From Ascochyta rabiei (lineage: Eukaryota > Ascomycota > Dothideomycetes > Pleosporales > Didymellaceae), in the NCBI RefSeq assembly GCF_004011695.2, contig NC_082419.1, positions 310,001-374,000 on the forward strand: a stretch of DNA of 64,000 bases. The letters run 5' to 3'. Below are positions 45,626 to 55,599 of this stretch, piece by piece (within the stretch, counting starts at the first letter, position 1; each line of letters opens with the position of its first letter). The translations under genes and the position numbers were made by a program. The notes under the pieces are model-generated. The model saw nothing but the letters and a program-made list of their open reading frames with translations. It did no database searches and was not told the origin of the DNA.

Positions 45626-46918
45626 GTGTATCATGAACGACCACGTATACGGTCGAGACGAGCAGTGAGGTGGAGCATCAGATATCAATGTCTCGTGCTT
45701 TCTTGTGGCTTGCTGTCCTCTATGTGGGTCAAGGAGAGCTCCAGCCAAATGTCTGCCGGAGAAGAAGAAACAAATCGATTGTCTCTCTTTCAAGATTTGA
45801 CACATAAAGCCCTCCACTGGATCCACTTCCTTGAAGATACCCGGAGCCACTTCATCACACACGAGTGCAATCATAGAAGATGGTCATCAACGTATCGATG
45901 ACGTGGGTGCATCACCACATCCACGTCCAGCGTTCGAAGTGCCTTTCGGTTGGCAAGATGCAGCATCTCCGTACTTCACACGTCGCTATTTCCACTTCAC
46001 AGAATATAGCTGCTCTCAAAGTGCGTTAGACGCCTTGAGTGACACACTCCACCTCATCTTTAAGCTTGATCCACAAGTTTCTGGAACACACAAAATCTAC
46101 TTGCACACTGGCCTCATCTCACCTCGTGACCCTGGCATCGTAGATATATCGCGTTTGTGGATGGCATGTTAGCTTCTCATGAATGCATGTTTGTTAGGCT
46201 GCGTTACCGATGAGCCGGGCTTTGCTGATAGGGCCATGGATGCATTGGCGGAGAAACTTGAGCCAGGCACATGTCCAGATGTTGTAACAGTTGCTCATCT
46301 CTTCAATACAGAGCAGAAGGGCATACCAACCACACTAAACCAACTTGTGATTGGTCGTTTCGATGATGCTTCACAAGCGGACCTTCAACTTCTGGACAAC
46401 TTCAGCATGCCAGTGTCATTCTCCCGAGTTGCTCTCTAGACTGCACCGCATCGATTCGACCGAAATATAGATGCAGCTGTGCAGTCAGCTTGCGAGTATC
46501 ACATACACAACACTAAGGAAGTCTGCTATAAGACGGTATTGACTCCAGCGTATGCGCTGAGTAAGAGGAAACGCGCAGAAGTCCGTGAGCTATGTGCTAA
46601 ATATGCAGAAACGACTATGGCGAACGTCACACATAATGATGTCAAGAGCGTCGATCGGGAAAAACGCAGAGCTGATGCAAATCAGGCACTAAGGAAAGAT
46701 ACAGGCAGGACCTGGGTGGGACCAAGAGATTGGAGATTGAGATATCTGTGGAAAGAGCTGACGTCGTGAAGCAAGGTCTGGGGAGGCTCAAGAACGAAGT
46801 CTTTGACGACCACACGTCGAAAGATGCAAGGAAATGTCAAGAAATGACCGCATCAATCAACGAAATAATGGCGGCCTTCGACTTGAGGAGAACACTAGAC
46901 AACTCACCCATTTCCTAG
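45626..46918 (+). pseudogene. BTB/POZ-like gene inactivated by in-frame TAG codons
   Basis: A single frame from 45831 to 46769 is open except for TAG at 46170-46172 and TAG at 46437-46439. Text runs naturally across both: IYLHTGLISPRDPG...DISRLWMAC, stop, LLMNACLLGC...FADRAMDALAEKLEP...TLNQLVIGRF, stop, then a Lys/Arg-rich tail (LSKRKRAEVRELCAKYAE). RLW-x-AC...FADRAMDALAEKLE resembles the region after a fungal BTB domain, where a C-terminal helix bundle (BACK-like) follows. An upstream segment in another frame (SLFQDLTHKALHWIHF, about 45770) may be its N-terminus. Both stops are of the CAG/TGG-to-TAG kind expected from RIP, 2-3 kb from the RIP block. The BTB assignment is tentative. Confidence 0.5.
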
Positions 46919-47305
46919 GGTCGAGATATTGAAAAGGGAACTGCTGCGACCTCTGTCCCAATCATAAAACCAAACAGCGAAACGCCGGGTTTCGAGACGA
47001 CAACCTCTCACTCTGAGTCGCAAATTCAAGTCATCCACGTCTTTGCTGTGGAGTCTCCTGACAGCACTGTACACAAGTGTCCTCATTCTATGGAATGAAA
47101 GGGTTTGAAGAATCATGGGCAAGGTTTGAACTGCCCTGGCGCATACCCTGAGTCTACTCTAGGCGTGGGAGGTGCTGCTCTGGGGGAGAGTCGATTGAGT
47201 AGCCAGTGCTTTGTTGCAGCGTATGTACAGTACTTTGTGGATGTATGGGTACATATGTGGTCTTTGTTACAATGTCGAGTAGAGGTTAGAAACTTTCAGC
47301 TCCTC
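46919..47305. other. Intergenic region, no gene seen
   Basis: Sequence between the BTB-like pseudogene and the 3' end of the cyclase gene, with no supported feature. Confidence 0.55.
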
Positions 47306-48629
47306 CTAGAAGATCGCAGTCCCGTTGACATGCGAACTGACACCTCCTGGGCAGTTTGCTGGCGCACTCGTGAAGAAGAAGGTCCACCTGTTCTTTTCTC
47401 TGCAAGTCTGTGCCAGTTTCTCCAAATCAAGCATTTCTCCCAACGGCATTCCTGTCATGTGTTAGAACGTCTACTCGGTGAAAGCCAGGTCACGGCCAGA
47501 ATAGCAGCTGCGACTTACCCCAGAGTGCCAGGATGTATTCCTGTCGTGTGTCAGAATGTGTAAACAGTGATAACAGAGCTACGGTTCAAACGATGTGACT
47601 TACATGTAAGTGATAATCTTCGTGCGTCGGCCATGCTTCAAATGCTGGTGCATCACCACCGACTGTTGCGAAGTAGCAATCATGCAACCAATCTAAAATC
47701 TTCTGTTCCTGACTCACACCAGCATACCGTGCGCCGTCCTCGCCATTGGGACCGTGGCGCTTCGCGGCTTTTGTTCTGTCATCATCAGACTTGCTGTCGT
47801 ACGCTTCCTTCCAACCTGATCGAATGAACAACATGTCTCCAATCTTGATATCACCACCCTGGGCTGCTGGACGGATATCGATACCTTGATCTTTTCCGCA
47901 CTGATACAGTTCCTCCCATGAGATGGGGTAGTAATCATAAGGATCGTAGTTGATGCCTTTTTTGTGCGCATAGCCTCGGTAATCAAGCAGGATTCCGCGG
48001 CCTGCTACACCGTGCTCGGCCCAGTGGTGAATGGAACACTTGTGGTTCGCGGACGGCCCGGCAATATCAGAGCCTTTGGTCCCGTTGTAGAACGATCCAG
48101 TGGGGATGTGGGCAAAGTGGCGGAAGCCATCCCATTGAGTTCCGGATTGCGTATTTAAGTGGTAGAGGTCGTCATATGCGATGCCTTCCAGGAGGGTCTT
48201 GATCTCGTGCTTGAATGTTTCGCGGCCAAATGCTGGCTGCCCGGGAACATTCAAGGGAAGACTGAAGTCCATTCAGTAATGTTTCGGTGATAGTAGTTGG
48301 CTTCACTGACTTGACAGGTACGATCTCACCAGATCTGATCTCTTTGGCAGCAGCAGCTACGCGTGTGGGTGTGAGGAGGTTCAGACGGCCGATCTGCTAG
48401 TGATGAATATATGCCAACGTCACACGCAATTGTCAAATCGTACATAGTCATCGTTGCCCCATACCCAAGCAGCTTCTTTGGGTGCCCCCGGGATGTCAGG
48501 AAGCTCACTTCTGGTAGGGAACTTGGTGGAATTCGGATCCCACGGTATAGTCGTGGCAGTTTTGTTCATGGTCAAGAAGTCGGTGATCTGCGTCAAGCGC
48601 GAGTTGGCGGTGTTCTTTGGGTCTGCCAT
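47306..48629 (-). CDS. Cyclase-family (kynurenine formamidase-like) metal hydrolase
   Basis: Five exons on the minus strand: 48629-48444, 48396-48311, 48261-47604, 47540-47519 (only 22 bp) and 47451-47306. All phases agree; 365 residues. The family text is RLNLLTPTRVAAAAKEI, LPLNVPGQPAFGRE, HLNTQSGTQWDGFRHF, then DMLFIRSGWKEAY, EAWPTHEDYHLHEYILALWG and ANCPGGVSSHVNGTAIF. In bacterial kynurenine formamidases the metal motif is HxGTHxDxPxH. Here the motif reads SGTQWDGFRH, with Gln for the second His, as in the fungal branch of the family. The product could hydrolyse or cyclise a small amide or lactone; the substrate is unknown. The unspliced third exon would end at VSHIV, so the 22-bp micro-exon is needed. 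Confidence 0.88.
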
Positions 48630-49017
48630 TGTGATGATCTGTTGAAGTCTCTCGGACTTGGGTAAAATGGTAACGCAAACCAGAAAAGTCAAGAAATGAA
48701 GCCATATAATATACCCCACTAGTGCCTACGTAATGACAGTCGCCCCGCATTTCTTCGCTGTTAGGAGCATTGTCAACATCGAACCGCCGAGGCATCCAAG
48801 TTGTGGGGTCACCTTGCCGCGCCGATCTGACTTTCGTTAGCTGACTCGGCTTGTCAGAGCCCTACAATGGTATTCGCAATGGCAGTTTCTGCGATAATGC
48901 AGAATCTGGAACGCGGTGGAGCTTTGTAAGGTTCTGCTTCGAGTCGAACGAAGATAGGTCTGTTTATGTGTGAGACCATCCATGCGCGCGAAGCATGACG
49001 TAACGCCTGTGCGATCT
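48630..49017. other. Flank of the mobile-element block
   Basis: Normal-composition DNA from the cyclase start to the left edge of the mobile block. Composition changes within about 100 bp after 49,080 from ordinary to about 70% A+T. Confidence 0.7.
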
Positions 49018-49026
49018 GAAGCTCGG
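49018..49026. repeat. 9-bp target-site duplication, left (GAAGCTCGG)
   Basis: Exact direct copy of the nine bases at 62240-62248, immediately outside the terminal inverted repeats. Confidence 0.8.
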
Positions 49027-49067
49027 GAGGCATCAGGTCATCGGACCATGAGATTTAGAGGGCGGAC
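49027..49067 (+). repeat. Left terminal inverted repeat
   Basis: 41 bp that reads GAGGCATCAGGTCATCGG and so on, matching the reverse complement of 62199-62239 at 38 of 41 positions. The 33 bases from 49035 on are identical. It is less mutated than the interior. Confidence 0.85.
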
Positions 49068-50083
49068 CATAGTCTAAGCCGCATAGAGTGGCGCTAAGAC
49101 TAAAGCAATATTAGCGCGCTAGGCACTAGAACATATTTATAACATATTTTTAAGACATTTTATGTAAAATAATAATATAAAAATTTTTTATAACTATAAC
49201 TACTACTAATACTACTAGCATAGCTGCCTAGCAAGCTACTACCTAGCTTAATAGCAACATATATCTTAAAGAATATCTTAGAAATATATTTCTAATATAT
49301 TATAGGTAAACTATAAGAATTATTATACTTTCTACTACCTACTATATAGCTGTCTAGCCCTTACTTTTAACACTATAGGCAGCCTGTTTATCTATATTAG
49401 AGAGGTCTTCTACTAAGAGGACCTAAAAGGCAGAAACCTTTATAGTGTAAGAATAAACCTAGAATATTTTTTTAATATATTTTAACTTTATATAGTAATA
49501 ACTTAGTAGGTAAAGTATACTATGTACCTATATTCTAGGCTAGTATAGCTATATATAGCTAGCGCCCTCTTTATACAGTACTAGCTACCTACCTACTATA
49601 GAGTACTAGTAAGTACTATATAAGTCTAAATACTATAATATATTTTTAATATATTCTAAGTTTATTATAGTTTAGTATAATGCTATTATAACTACCTACT
49701 GTAATATTAAGGCCTAGATATACTAGCAGCAGCTAGCCCTTACCTAAGCCTAAGGCCTACAGCCCCCTCCCTAGCTAGCAATCCTCTAGCTAGATAGTAG
49801 TGTAAGTGCAACATCTTCTAAACATATTTCTAGCTTATTTTAGTACATCTACTAAATATCTTTTAGCTTAATATTATTTATATAGCTACTGCTGTAGGTA
49901 CGCTTAGTAGAGCTAACCTCTACCCTAACTATAACTAGTTAGAATACCTAAGTTAGTTTTTCTATAATATGCTTTTAACAGGTTTCTAATATATTTTAGC
50001 CTATATCTTTTTTACTAAGAGTAGTTTAGCCTATAAGAACTGCAATCTGTAGGTAGGCCTACTAGCTGTAGAAGAAAAGGATA

Positions 50084-50140
50084 ATAACAATAACAATAAC
50101 AATAATAATAATAATAACAATAATAATAATAATAATAATT
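50084..50140. repeat. (AATAAC)n/(AAT)n microsatellite
   Basis: Alternating AATAAC and AAT units, about 57 bp, within the left arm. It may be a slippage product in already AT-rich DNA. Confidence 0.85.
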
Positions 50141-50222
50141 AGGAGGAGGATAGGGGAGATAATAAGGAGAACCTAATATCTATTAGGTCCTCTGTCCTCT
50201 CCTCTATCCCCTCTAACCTTAC
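50141..50222. repeat. Imperfect hairpin (82 bp)
   Basis: GAGGATAGGGGAGA near the left end is mirrored by TCTCCTCTATCCCCTC near the right end, with an inner stem ACCTAAT/ATTAGGT around a short loop at about 50170-50188. It could fold as DNA or RNA and it escapes much of the local AT bias. Confidence 0.7.
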
Positions 50223-50331
50223 TAGCCCTTAAACACGTTTATAACGTGTTCCTAGCTTATTTTCTATACTATAGTTATATATAATTATAAAATTAAGTAT
50301 AGTTACTTAAGATTTCTCTTTAGGTATTTAA

Positions 50332-50336
50332 GAAAT
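50332..50336. repeat. 5-bp target-site duplication, left (GAAAT)
   Basis: Directly before the TG of the 5' LTR and identical to 57631-57635 after the 3' LTR. Confidence 0.9.
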
Positions 50337-50538
50337 TGTTAGGCGCTAGGCCTGGGGGTACCTCTGCTAGTCTTGGCGAGCTACTATAGGGCTAGCCAGC
50401 CCAGACTATATAAAGGTGTTAGAGGTTATTACTAATACTCTAGTAATTAGTCTTATTACTACATACTACGTACCTTAATACACCTGCTATCCTCTTTAAC
50501 CCTATCCTCTCTTGTAATTACTTTGTATACTCTTTATA
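50337..50538 (+). repeat. 5' LTR (202 bp)
   Basis: Begins TGTTAGGCGC and ends CTCTTTATA; the 3' copy begins TATTAGGCGC and ends CTCTTTACA, so the ancestral ends were TG...CA and RIP altered one end of each. Both copies are exactly 202 bp. ACTATATAAAGG in the LTR is a TATA-like promoter element. Confidence 0.93.
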
Positions 50539-50929
50539 TTCTAATTACTCTTATATTATAATTAAAGATAGACCTAAGCTACTATAAGTCTTAAACTAAA
50601 TTATCTAGGCTTACTGTCTTTAGAGAGGGACTAAGACAACCTACCTGTAGGAGAGCTGGTAGAGCGTAAGGTAACACCTCCCTCTGCAGATAAGGAGATA
50701 CCTTAACAGACACTAAGTGTCTATAGTGCCTTAAGAGGATCTATAGGTCCTCTAGGCAGTATATCTTACCTTAGAATTTGCATCTATAGGGCAGCTTTAG
50801 CTAGAGAAGGCTAGAATAGCCTAGAAGTAGGTAATTAATAACAGGAGTTAGAAAACTTGCGTAACTAGTTATAAGAGACAAAAGACTATAAGGAACTTTC
50901 CTCTTTCTATAAACTTAGACGCAAATACA

Positions 50930-51890
50930 ACAAAGGAGATCTAGTAATAATCCTATCCTTCTAAAAAGTACTAGAAGGGGTAGAGAAACTACAATCTTCC
51001 CTATCTATAAACCTTCTATAACCTAAACCCCTATAGAAGTACGTAAAGCGCAACTGCGCTAAATACAACTATTAGGAGAAAGATTGTAAGAGATACTTCT
51101 TCTAATCTCTAGTTAATTTCCTTATAGAGGAATAAAAGATTAACTTTAGCGTAAGGTACCTCTTAGAGAACCTAAAGATGTTGTAGCAGGCCTACTGCAT
51201 AACTAACTGCTGTAATTAGCTAACCTAGGAACTAACATAGTAAGAGCTAAAAAGAATTATACTAGACGCTTTAGAAATGCTAGCTAAACGCAAGTAAGCA
51301 GTATACAAATCCTTAAAGTAATACAAGTAGTAGAAATTTTAGTCCCCTATAGATCTGTTAGATTTTATACGTCTACTATAGGAGGAACTAGGCAACTTAT
51401 ATACGCTAGAGCTTTAAGTCCTAGAATATATTGCTGTACTACTCCCTAGTATATAAAAGGACTTATTTCTTATCTTCTATAATTAAAGGGACACAATCCT
51501 AAAGGTAGAGGAACAAGCTAATATTATTAACTAGAGACTGGGTTAGTATAGCTAACAGCTACCTAAGAAGACTCTAGCTAAGGGTAAGATAACTAACAAA
51601 GGACTACAGAAGCGCTAATTTAGTAACTCTAGGTTAGAGGGGAATACAAAAACCCTAAAAAAGTTATTTAAGTTTAAGAAGTTCTGTAAGGAGCTAGTAA
51701 AGGGTAAAAAGGGCTAAGATAGGCTATATAAGACCTAAAACGCGTGCCTTAAGTATAGAGAAACTAGTTACTACTGCCCTAACTACCTAAAGCTAAAGTT
51801 AAACTAGAAAGACCCTGCTCTAGATAAGTTAGGAAAAGACAAGGGACCTAAGAGCTAATCTCCTCTCTTGTAGCCTATATTAAATTGTCT
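50930..51890 (+). pseudogene. Decayed gag with ruined CCHC zinc knuckle
   Basis: The charged, Lys-rich capsid/nucleocapsid region ends in a zinc-knuckle footprint at 51745-51786. C-x2-C-x4-H-x4-C is read with Cys in position 1 but Tyr at positions 4, 9 and 14. Each Tyr is one transition from the expected Cys or His (TGY or CAY to TAY), exactly the RIP-type change. Gag would package the element's RNA; this copy cannot. Confidence 0.75.
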
Positions 51891-51969
51891 AATAAGAAGA
51901 AGGAGAATATCTCTCTTTATAAGGTAGTGTACCTAGAATATATATGCCTACTTATAGTTAAAGCATCTA

Positions 51970-52160
51970 TAGGCAACGCAGAGAATGTAGAAGCCTTAAT
52001 AGATAGAGGGTTATAACTAAACTTAATTTTAGTTCTCCTAGTAAAGGAGCAGGATCTAGAGGTTATACTATTAAATAAAATAGTAGCTAAAGGTGTAGGC
52101 AGAGCAGAATTGCCTATCTATAGAGTAACTATAGCAGAAGTATCTATTATTAACTCCTGT
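51970..52160 (+). pseudogene. Decayed aspartic protease domain
   Basis: Around 51990-52030 the text ALIDRG, a stop, LNLI lies where retroelement proteases have their D-S/T-G catalytic loop. The middle residue is Arg here. It is followed at the usual distance by the RT region. Confidence 0.6.
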
Positions 52161-52639
52161 AGAAGATAGGAGGTCTAACAGATACCTTTTATAGTTACAG
52201 ACCTATAAAGGTACAAGATATACCTTAGATTACCCTAGATTAACTAGATAAACCCTAAGCTAAGCTATTTAAGCTAGTGTATGCTCTTCTAAGGGAAGAA
52301 GTATAAGGACTCTCCTAAACTAGAGAAAATAGCGTTAGAAGATGCTAAAGAGTTTAAACACACTATAAGAAGTCCCTTAGTAGACGTTTATATATATATA
52401 GTAAACTTAGTAGGTATACATAACCTAATATCTGCTAAAAAGAGCCTAATTCTAGAAGTGTATTGCGAATATGCGCACTTAGGATTAGAGGATAATGCTT
52501 AGGTCCTACTAGAGTATAGAGAGCACAACCTAGCAATTAATATTACAGAAGGAGCTACTTCCCCCTACTAACTGTTATATAGTCTATCTGTAACAGAATT
52601 AGAGATACTTAGGAAGTATCTAGCAGAATATCTACAACG

Positions 52640-53200
52640 TGGCTAGATATAACACTTAAGGTTGCCAGCAGGGGCGCCTATTTTCTTTTTAAAGAAGAAA
52701 GATAGCAACCTATAACTGTGTGTAGACTATAGAGGTCTAAACAAGATAACAGTTAAAAACTACTATCTATTGCTACTAATTACAGAGTTACTAGAACAAC
52801 TAGTGTAAGCTAAGTTTTATACTAAACTAGATATACATAAGGCATATTACTATATCTAAATTAAGGAAGGGGATAAGTAGAAGACTGCTTTTTAAACTAG
52901 GTATAGACATTTTAAGTATATAGTAATGCTGTTTAGACTTATAAATGCTCCTGCCTAATTTCAGGCCTATATAAACAAGGCACTAATAGGATTAGTTAAT
53001 GTAACTTATATTATGTATCTAGACAACATATTAGTATACTCTAAGACAGAGGAAGACTATATTAGACATATTAAGAAGGTCTTAGAGAGGCTTTGCAAAG
53101 CAAACCTCTATATACGCTTAGATAAGTGTAAATAGCACTGTTAACGTATAGAGTACCTTAGGTATATAGTCTTACCTAAAGGGGTAAGTATTAACCTAGA
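52640..53200 (+). pseudogene. Decayed reverse transcriptase domain
   Basis: Recognisable gypsy RT blocks are LPAGAPIFFLKKKD, LCVDYRGLNKITVKN, FYTKLDIHKAY and FKYIVMLFRLINAPA. The catalytic box at 53016-53027 reads Tyr-Leu-Asp-Asn in place of Tyr-x-Asp-Asp (second Asp GAC to AAC, a G-to-A change). Six or more in-frame stops interrupt it. Confidence 0.9.
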
Positions 53201-53439
53201 CAGGGTTAAAACAATCTAAGAATAGCTAATCCTGCGCATAGTTTGTAATATCTAAGTATTTATAGGCTTTATAAACTACTATTAGAGATTTATTACAGGG
53301 TTTTCTAAATTAGCCTTGCTATTAACCTAATTAACCTAGAAAGGGCTAAATTTAGCTAAATCTAGTTAAGTAATAAGGAAGGAGGAGAGTTAGCCTCTTA
53401 AGCTAAGCAAAGAATCCCTATAAGCTTTCTAGAATATAA

Positions 53440-53770
53440 AGGATTTATTTATTAACGTACCTATCTTAGTTTATTTTGTACCTAGGAGACAGACTAGGAT
53501 TAAAGTAGATACCTCTAGAGGCGCTATCTTAGGAATCCTTAGTTAACTAGTCCCTAGGGAGGGGAAGCTGGCCTAATAGAGGCCTGTAGACTTCTATTTA
53601 AAGAAGTTAATCTAAGCAGAGTATAACTATAATACTTACAACTAGGAACTTCTTATAATTGTCTAGAGCCTACAGCATTAGCAAAGATACTTAGACAGTA
53701 CCTTCTTTAAGATCTTAATAGATTACTAAAACCTAAAATAGTTTATAGAGACAAAGGTTCTTAGCTATTA
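53440..53770 (+). pseudogene. Decayed RNase H domain
   Basis: Text such as VDTSRGAILGILS and the AEYNYNTYN-type segment (original E and Y positions) matches the Ty3-type RNase H after RT, with TAG stops between. Confidence 0.7.
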
Positions 53771-54234
53771 GTAAGTAAGGGCATACTTAGTGTTATCTAA
53801 GTTTAACTTTATAATTACTTATTACCTAGGGTCTACAAACCCTATAGATAGACCCTTACAGTGTCCTAATTACATAAGAGAGGCGTAAGACCCCTTATAA
53901 AAGTATAATAAGGCTTTTATATAACCGCTTTAGGAGATCCTAACTAGAAGGAACCCTAATACTCCCCTAGTAGTGGCTATAACCCTCTGTTTGTCCGTAA
54001 AAGGAAGAAAGGACATAAGGGATCTTAAAAGAGAAGAATTAAGAGAGAACAGTTAGACAGAGCTAACAACAGACTTAGACAACACAGACAAACTCTCTAG
54101 CACTAAAAAAGAGTTAAGCAACGTTAAAATAGGACAAAATAACCTAGAAAAAGATAATATAGCTAAGGAGAGGTGTATCTTAATTATAAGGCTAAAAGAT
54201 AAAGTGTAAGTTATTAAAGAACGTTATAATAACC

Positions 54235-54960
54235 TAATATTAGGACACTTTAGAGCACAAAGGACCTTAGAGAAGATTTAGCGCAGATATACCTAGAGGG
54301 GCATTAATAAGGATGTATCTAACTACTACTACAACTGCTTAGTATATAGGAGATTAACTACTACCTAATACAAACCATATAGGTTATTATAACCTTTACT
54401 AGTGCTAAGCTAACTATAGAAGGACGTAATAATAGATTTTATTATAGAACTACCCCCTAGCAAGGTGGCTAGGCTAGTGTATAACTTAATATTAGTAGTA
54501 GTGTACAAATTAACTAAAATATTACACTACATACCAGCTAGGGCTAATTAGGATAGAAAAGACCTGGCAAATACCTAGATTAGAGAAATTATCTACTTAC
54601 ACAGCGCGCTAGCACAAATTATCTTAGATTAGGGGCTGCTAATGAACTTAAAGACGTAGGAAACCTTTAACTACTATTTAAACTTAAGACAAGTCTTAAC
54701 GTTAGCCTATTATCCCTAGACAGATAGCTAAACAGAAAGGCAAAATTAGACTCTTAAACAGTACTTACGTTGCTACTATACTCTAGAATAAGATAATTAG
54801 GCCCTATAAATTTTAATTGTAGAATTTGTATATAATAATAGCATTTACGTATCTATAAATGTAACACCTTTCTAAGCCTGTTATAGTATAGATCTAAGGA
54901 GTATAGATTAGCCTACTTTAGTATTAAAAGGTAGAGAATCTCCCCTTGTAAAGGAATTAG
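54235..54960 (+). pseudogene. Decayed integrase with recognisable D,D,E core
   Basis: The zinc-binding and linker region (GHFRAQRTLEKI) is followed by VIIDFIIELPP (first Asp), an LD-stop-G box (second Asp; Arg/Trp codon lost), and T-E-R-Q-N (Glu) before FVYNNSIYVSIN. The D,D(~35),E layout of retroviral-type integrase is preserved as a footprint. Stops are TAG or TAA. Confidence 0.85.
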
Positions 54961-55324
54961 CTGCTAGAGTTATTGCCTTACAGGCTACCTGCAAAGTAAA
55001 TATAGAAAAGTTAAACAAGTATTAAAAGAAACACTTAGATAAGAAACAACTACTAGCACCCTTTAAAGTAGGCGATAAAGTACTAGTCTCTAGTAAGAAC
55101 ATTAGGACAGTACGCCTAAAAAAGAAGCTAGACTAGAAATACCTAGGACCTAGGACTATTATAGCCTAGATTAGGCCTAGTGTATATAGAGTAGACCTGC
55201 TAGGAATAAAAGGGATCTATCTAGTATTCTATGCGTTACTGCTAGACCTATACACACTAAGAAGTTAACTCCTATCTATATAGGAACAAATACAAGAACC
55301 TATAGTTAAAGGGGAAGAGAAGGT

Positions 55325-55460
55325 GTAGGATATAGAAAAAGTCCTTAATAGAAGGTAACTAGACAATAGACAGTAGGAATACCTTATTAAGTAGGACAGA
55401 TTCCCTAAATTAGAAAACTTCTAGGAAATTAGTACAAATCTTTCTAAAGAAGTGCTAAAA
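55325..55460 (+). pseudogene. Decayed chromodomain at the integrase C-terminus
   Basis: The text DIEKVLNRR, then EYLIK and DRFPKLENF...ISTNLSKEVLKQ matches a chromodomain, with two Trp positions now stops. Chromodomains steer chromoviral integration to heterochromatin. Confidence 0.8.
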
Positions 55461-55599
55461 CAATAGTAGAAAACTATAAAGTAACTGCTTAGACTGCGTA
55501 ATAAGACATTAAGGTTAAAGTCTAAAAAAGAGGGGGACTAAAAAGGCTAAATACCTTTACTTAATTATAATTTTTCCCTATAGGGGTTTTTTAATTAAT

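Larger units (their letters stand above)
49080..50331. other. RIP-mutated left arm of the DNA transposon
   Basis: About 1.25 kb of TA-rich DNA dense in CTAG, CTA and TAG. It has at least seven copies of a short motif like TAGAACATATTT...AACATATTTT (49128, 49267, 49446, 49640, 49818, 49967, 50231), several followed by TTTTAG or TATAG as in intron 3' ends on the + strand. No reading frame over 60 codons survives. I cannot name its former gene. Confidence 0.6.
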
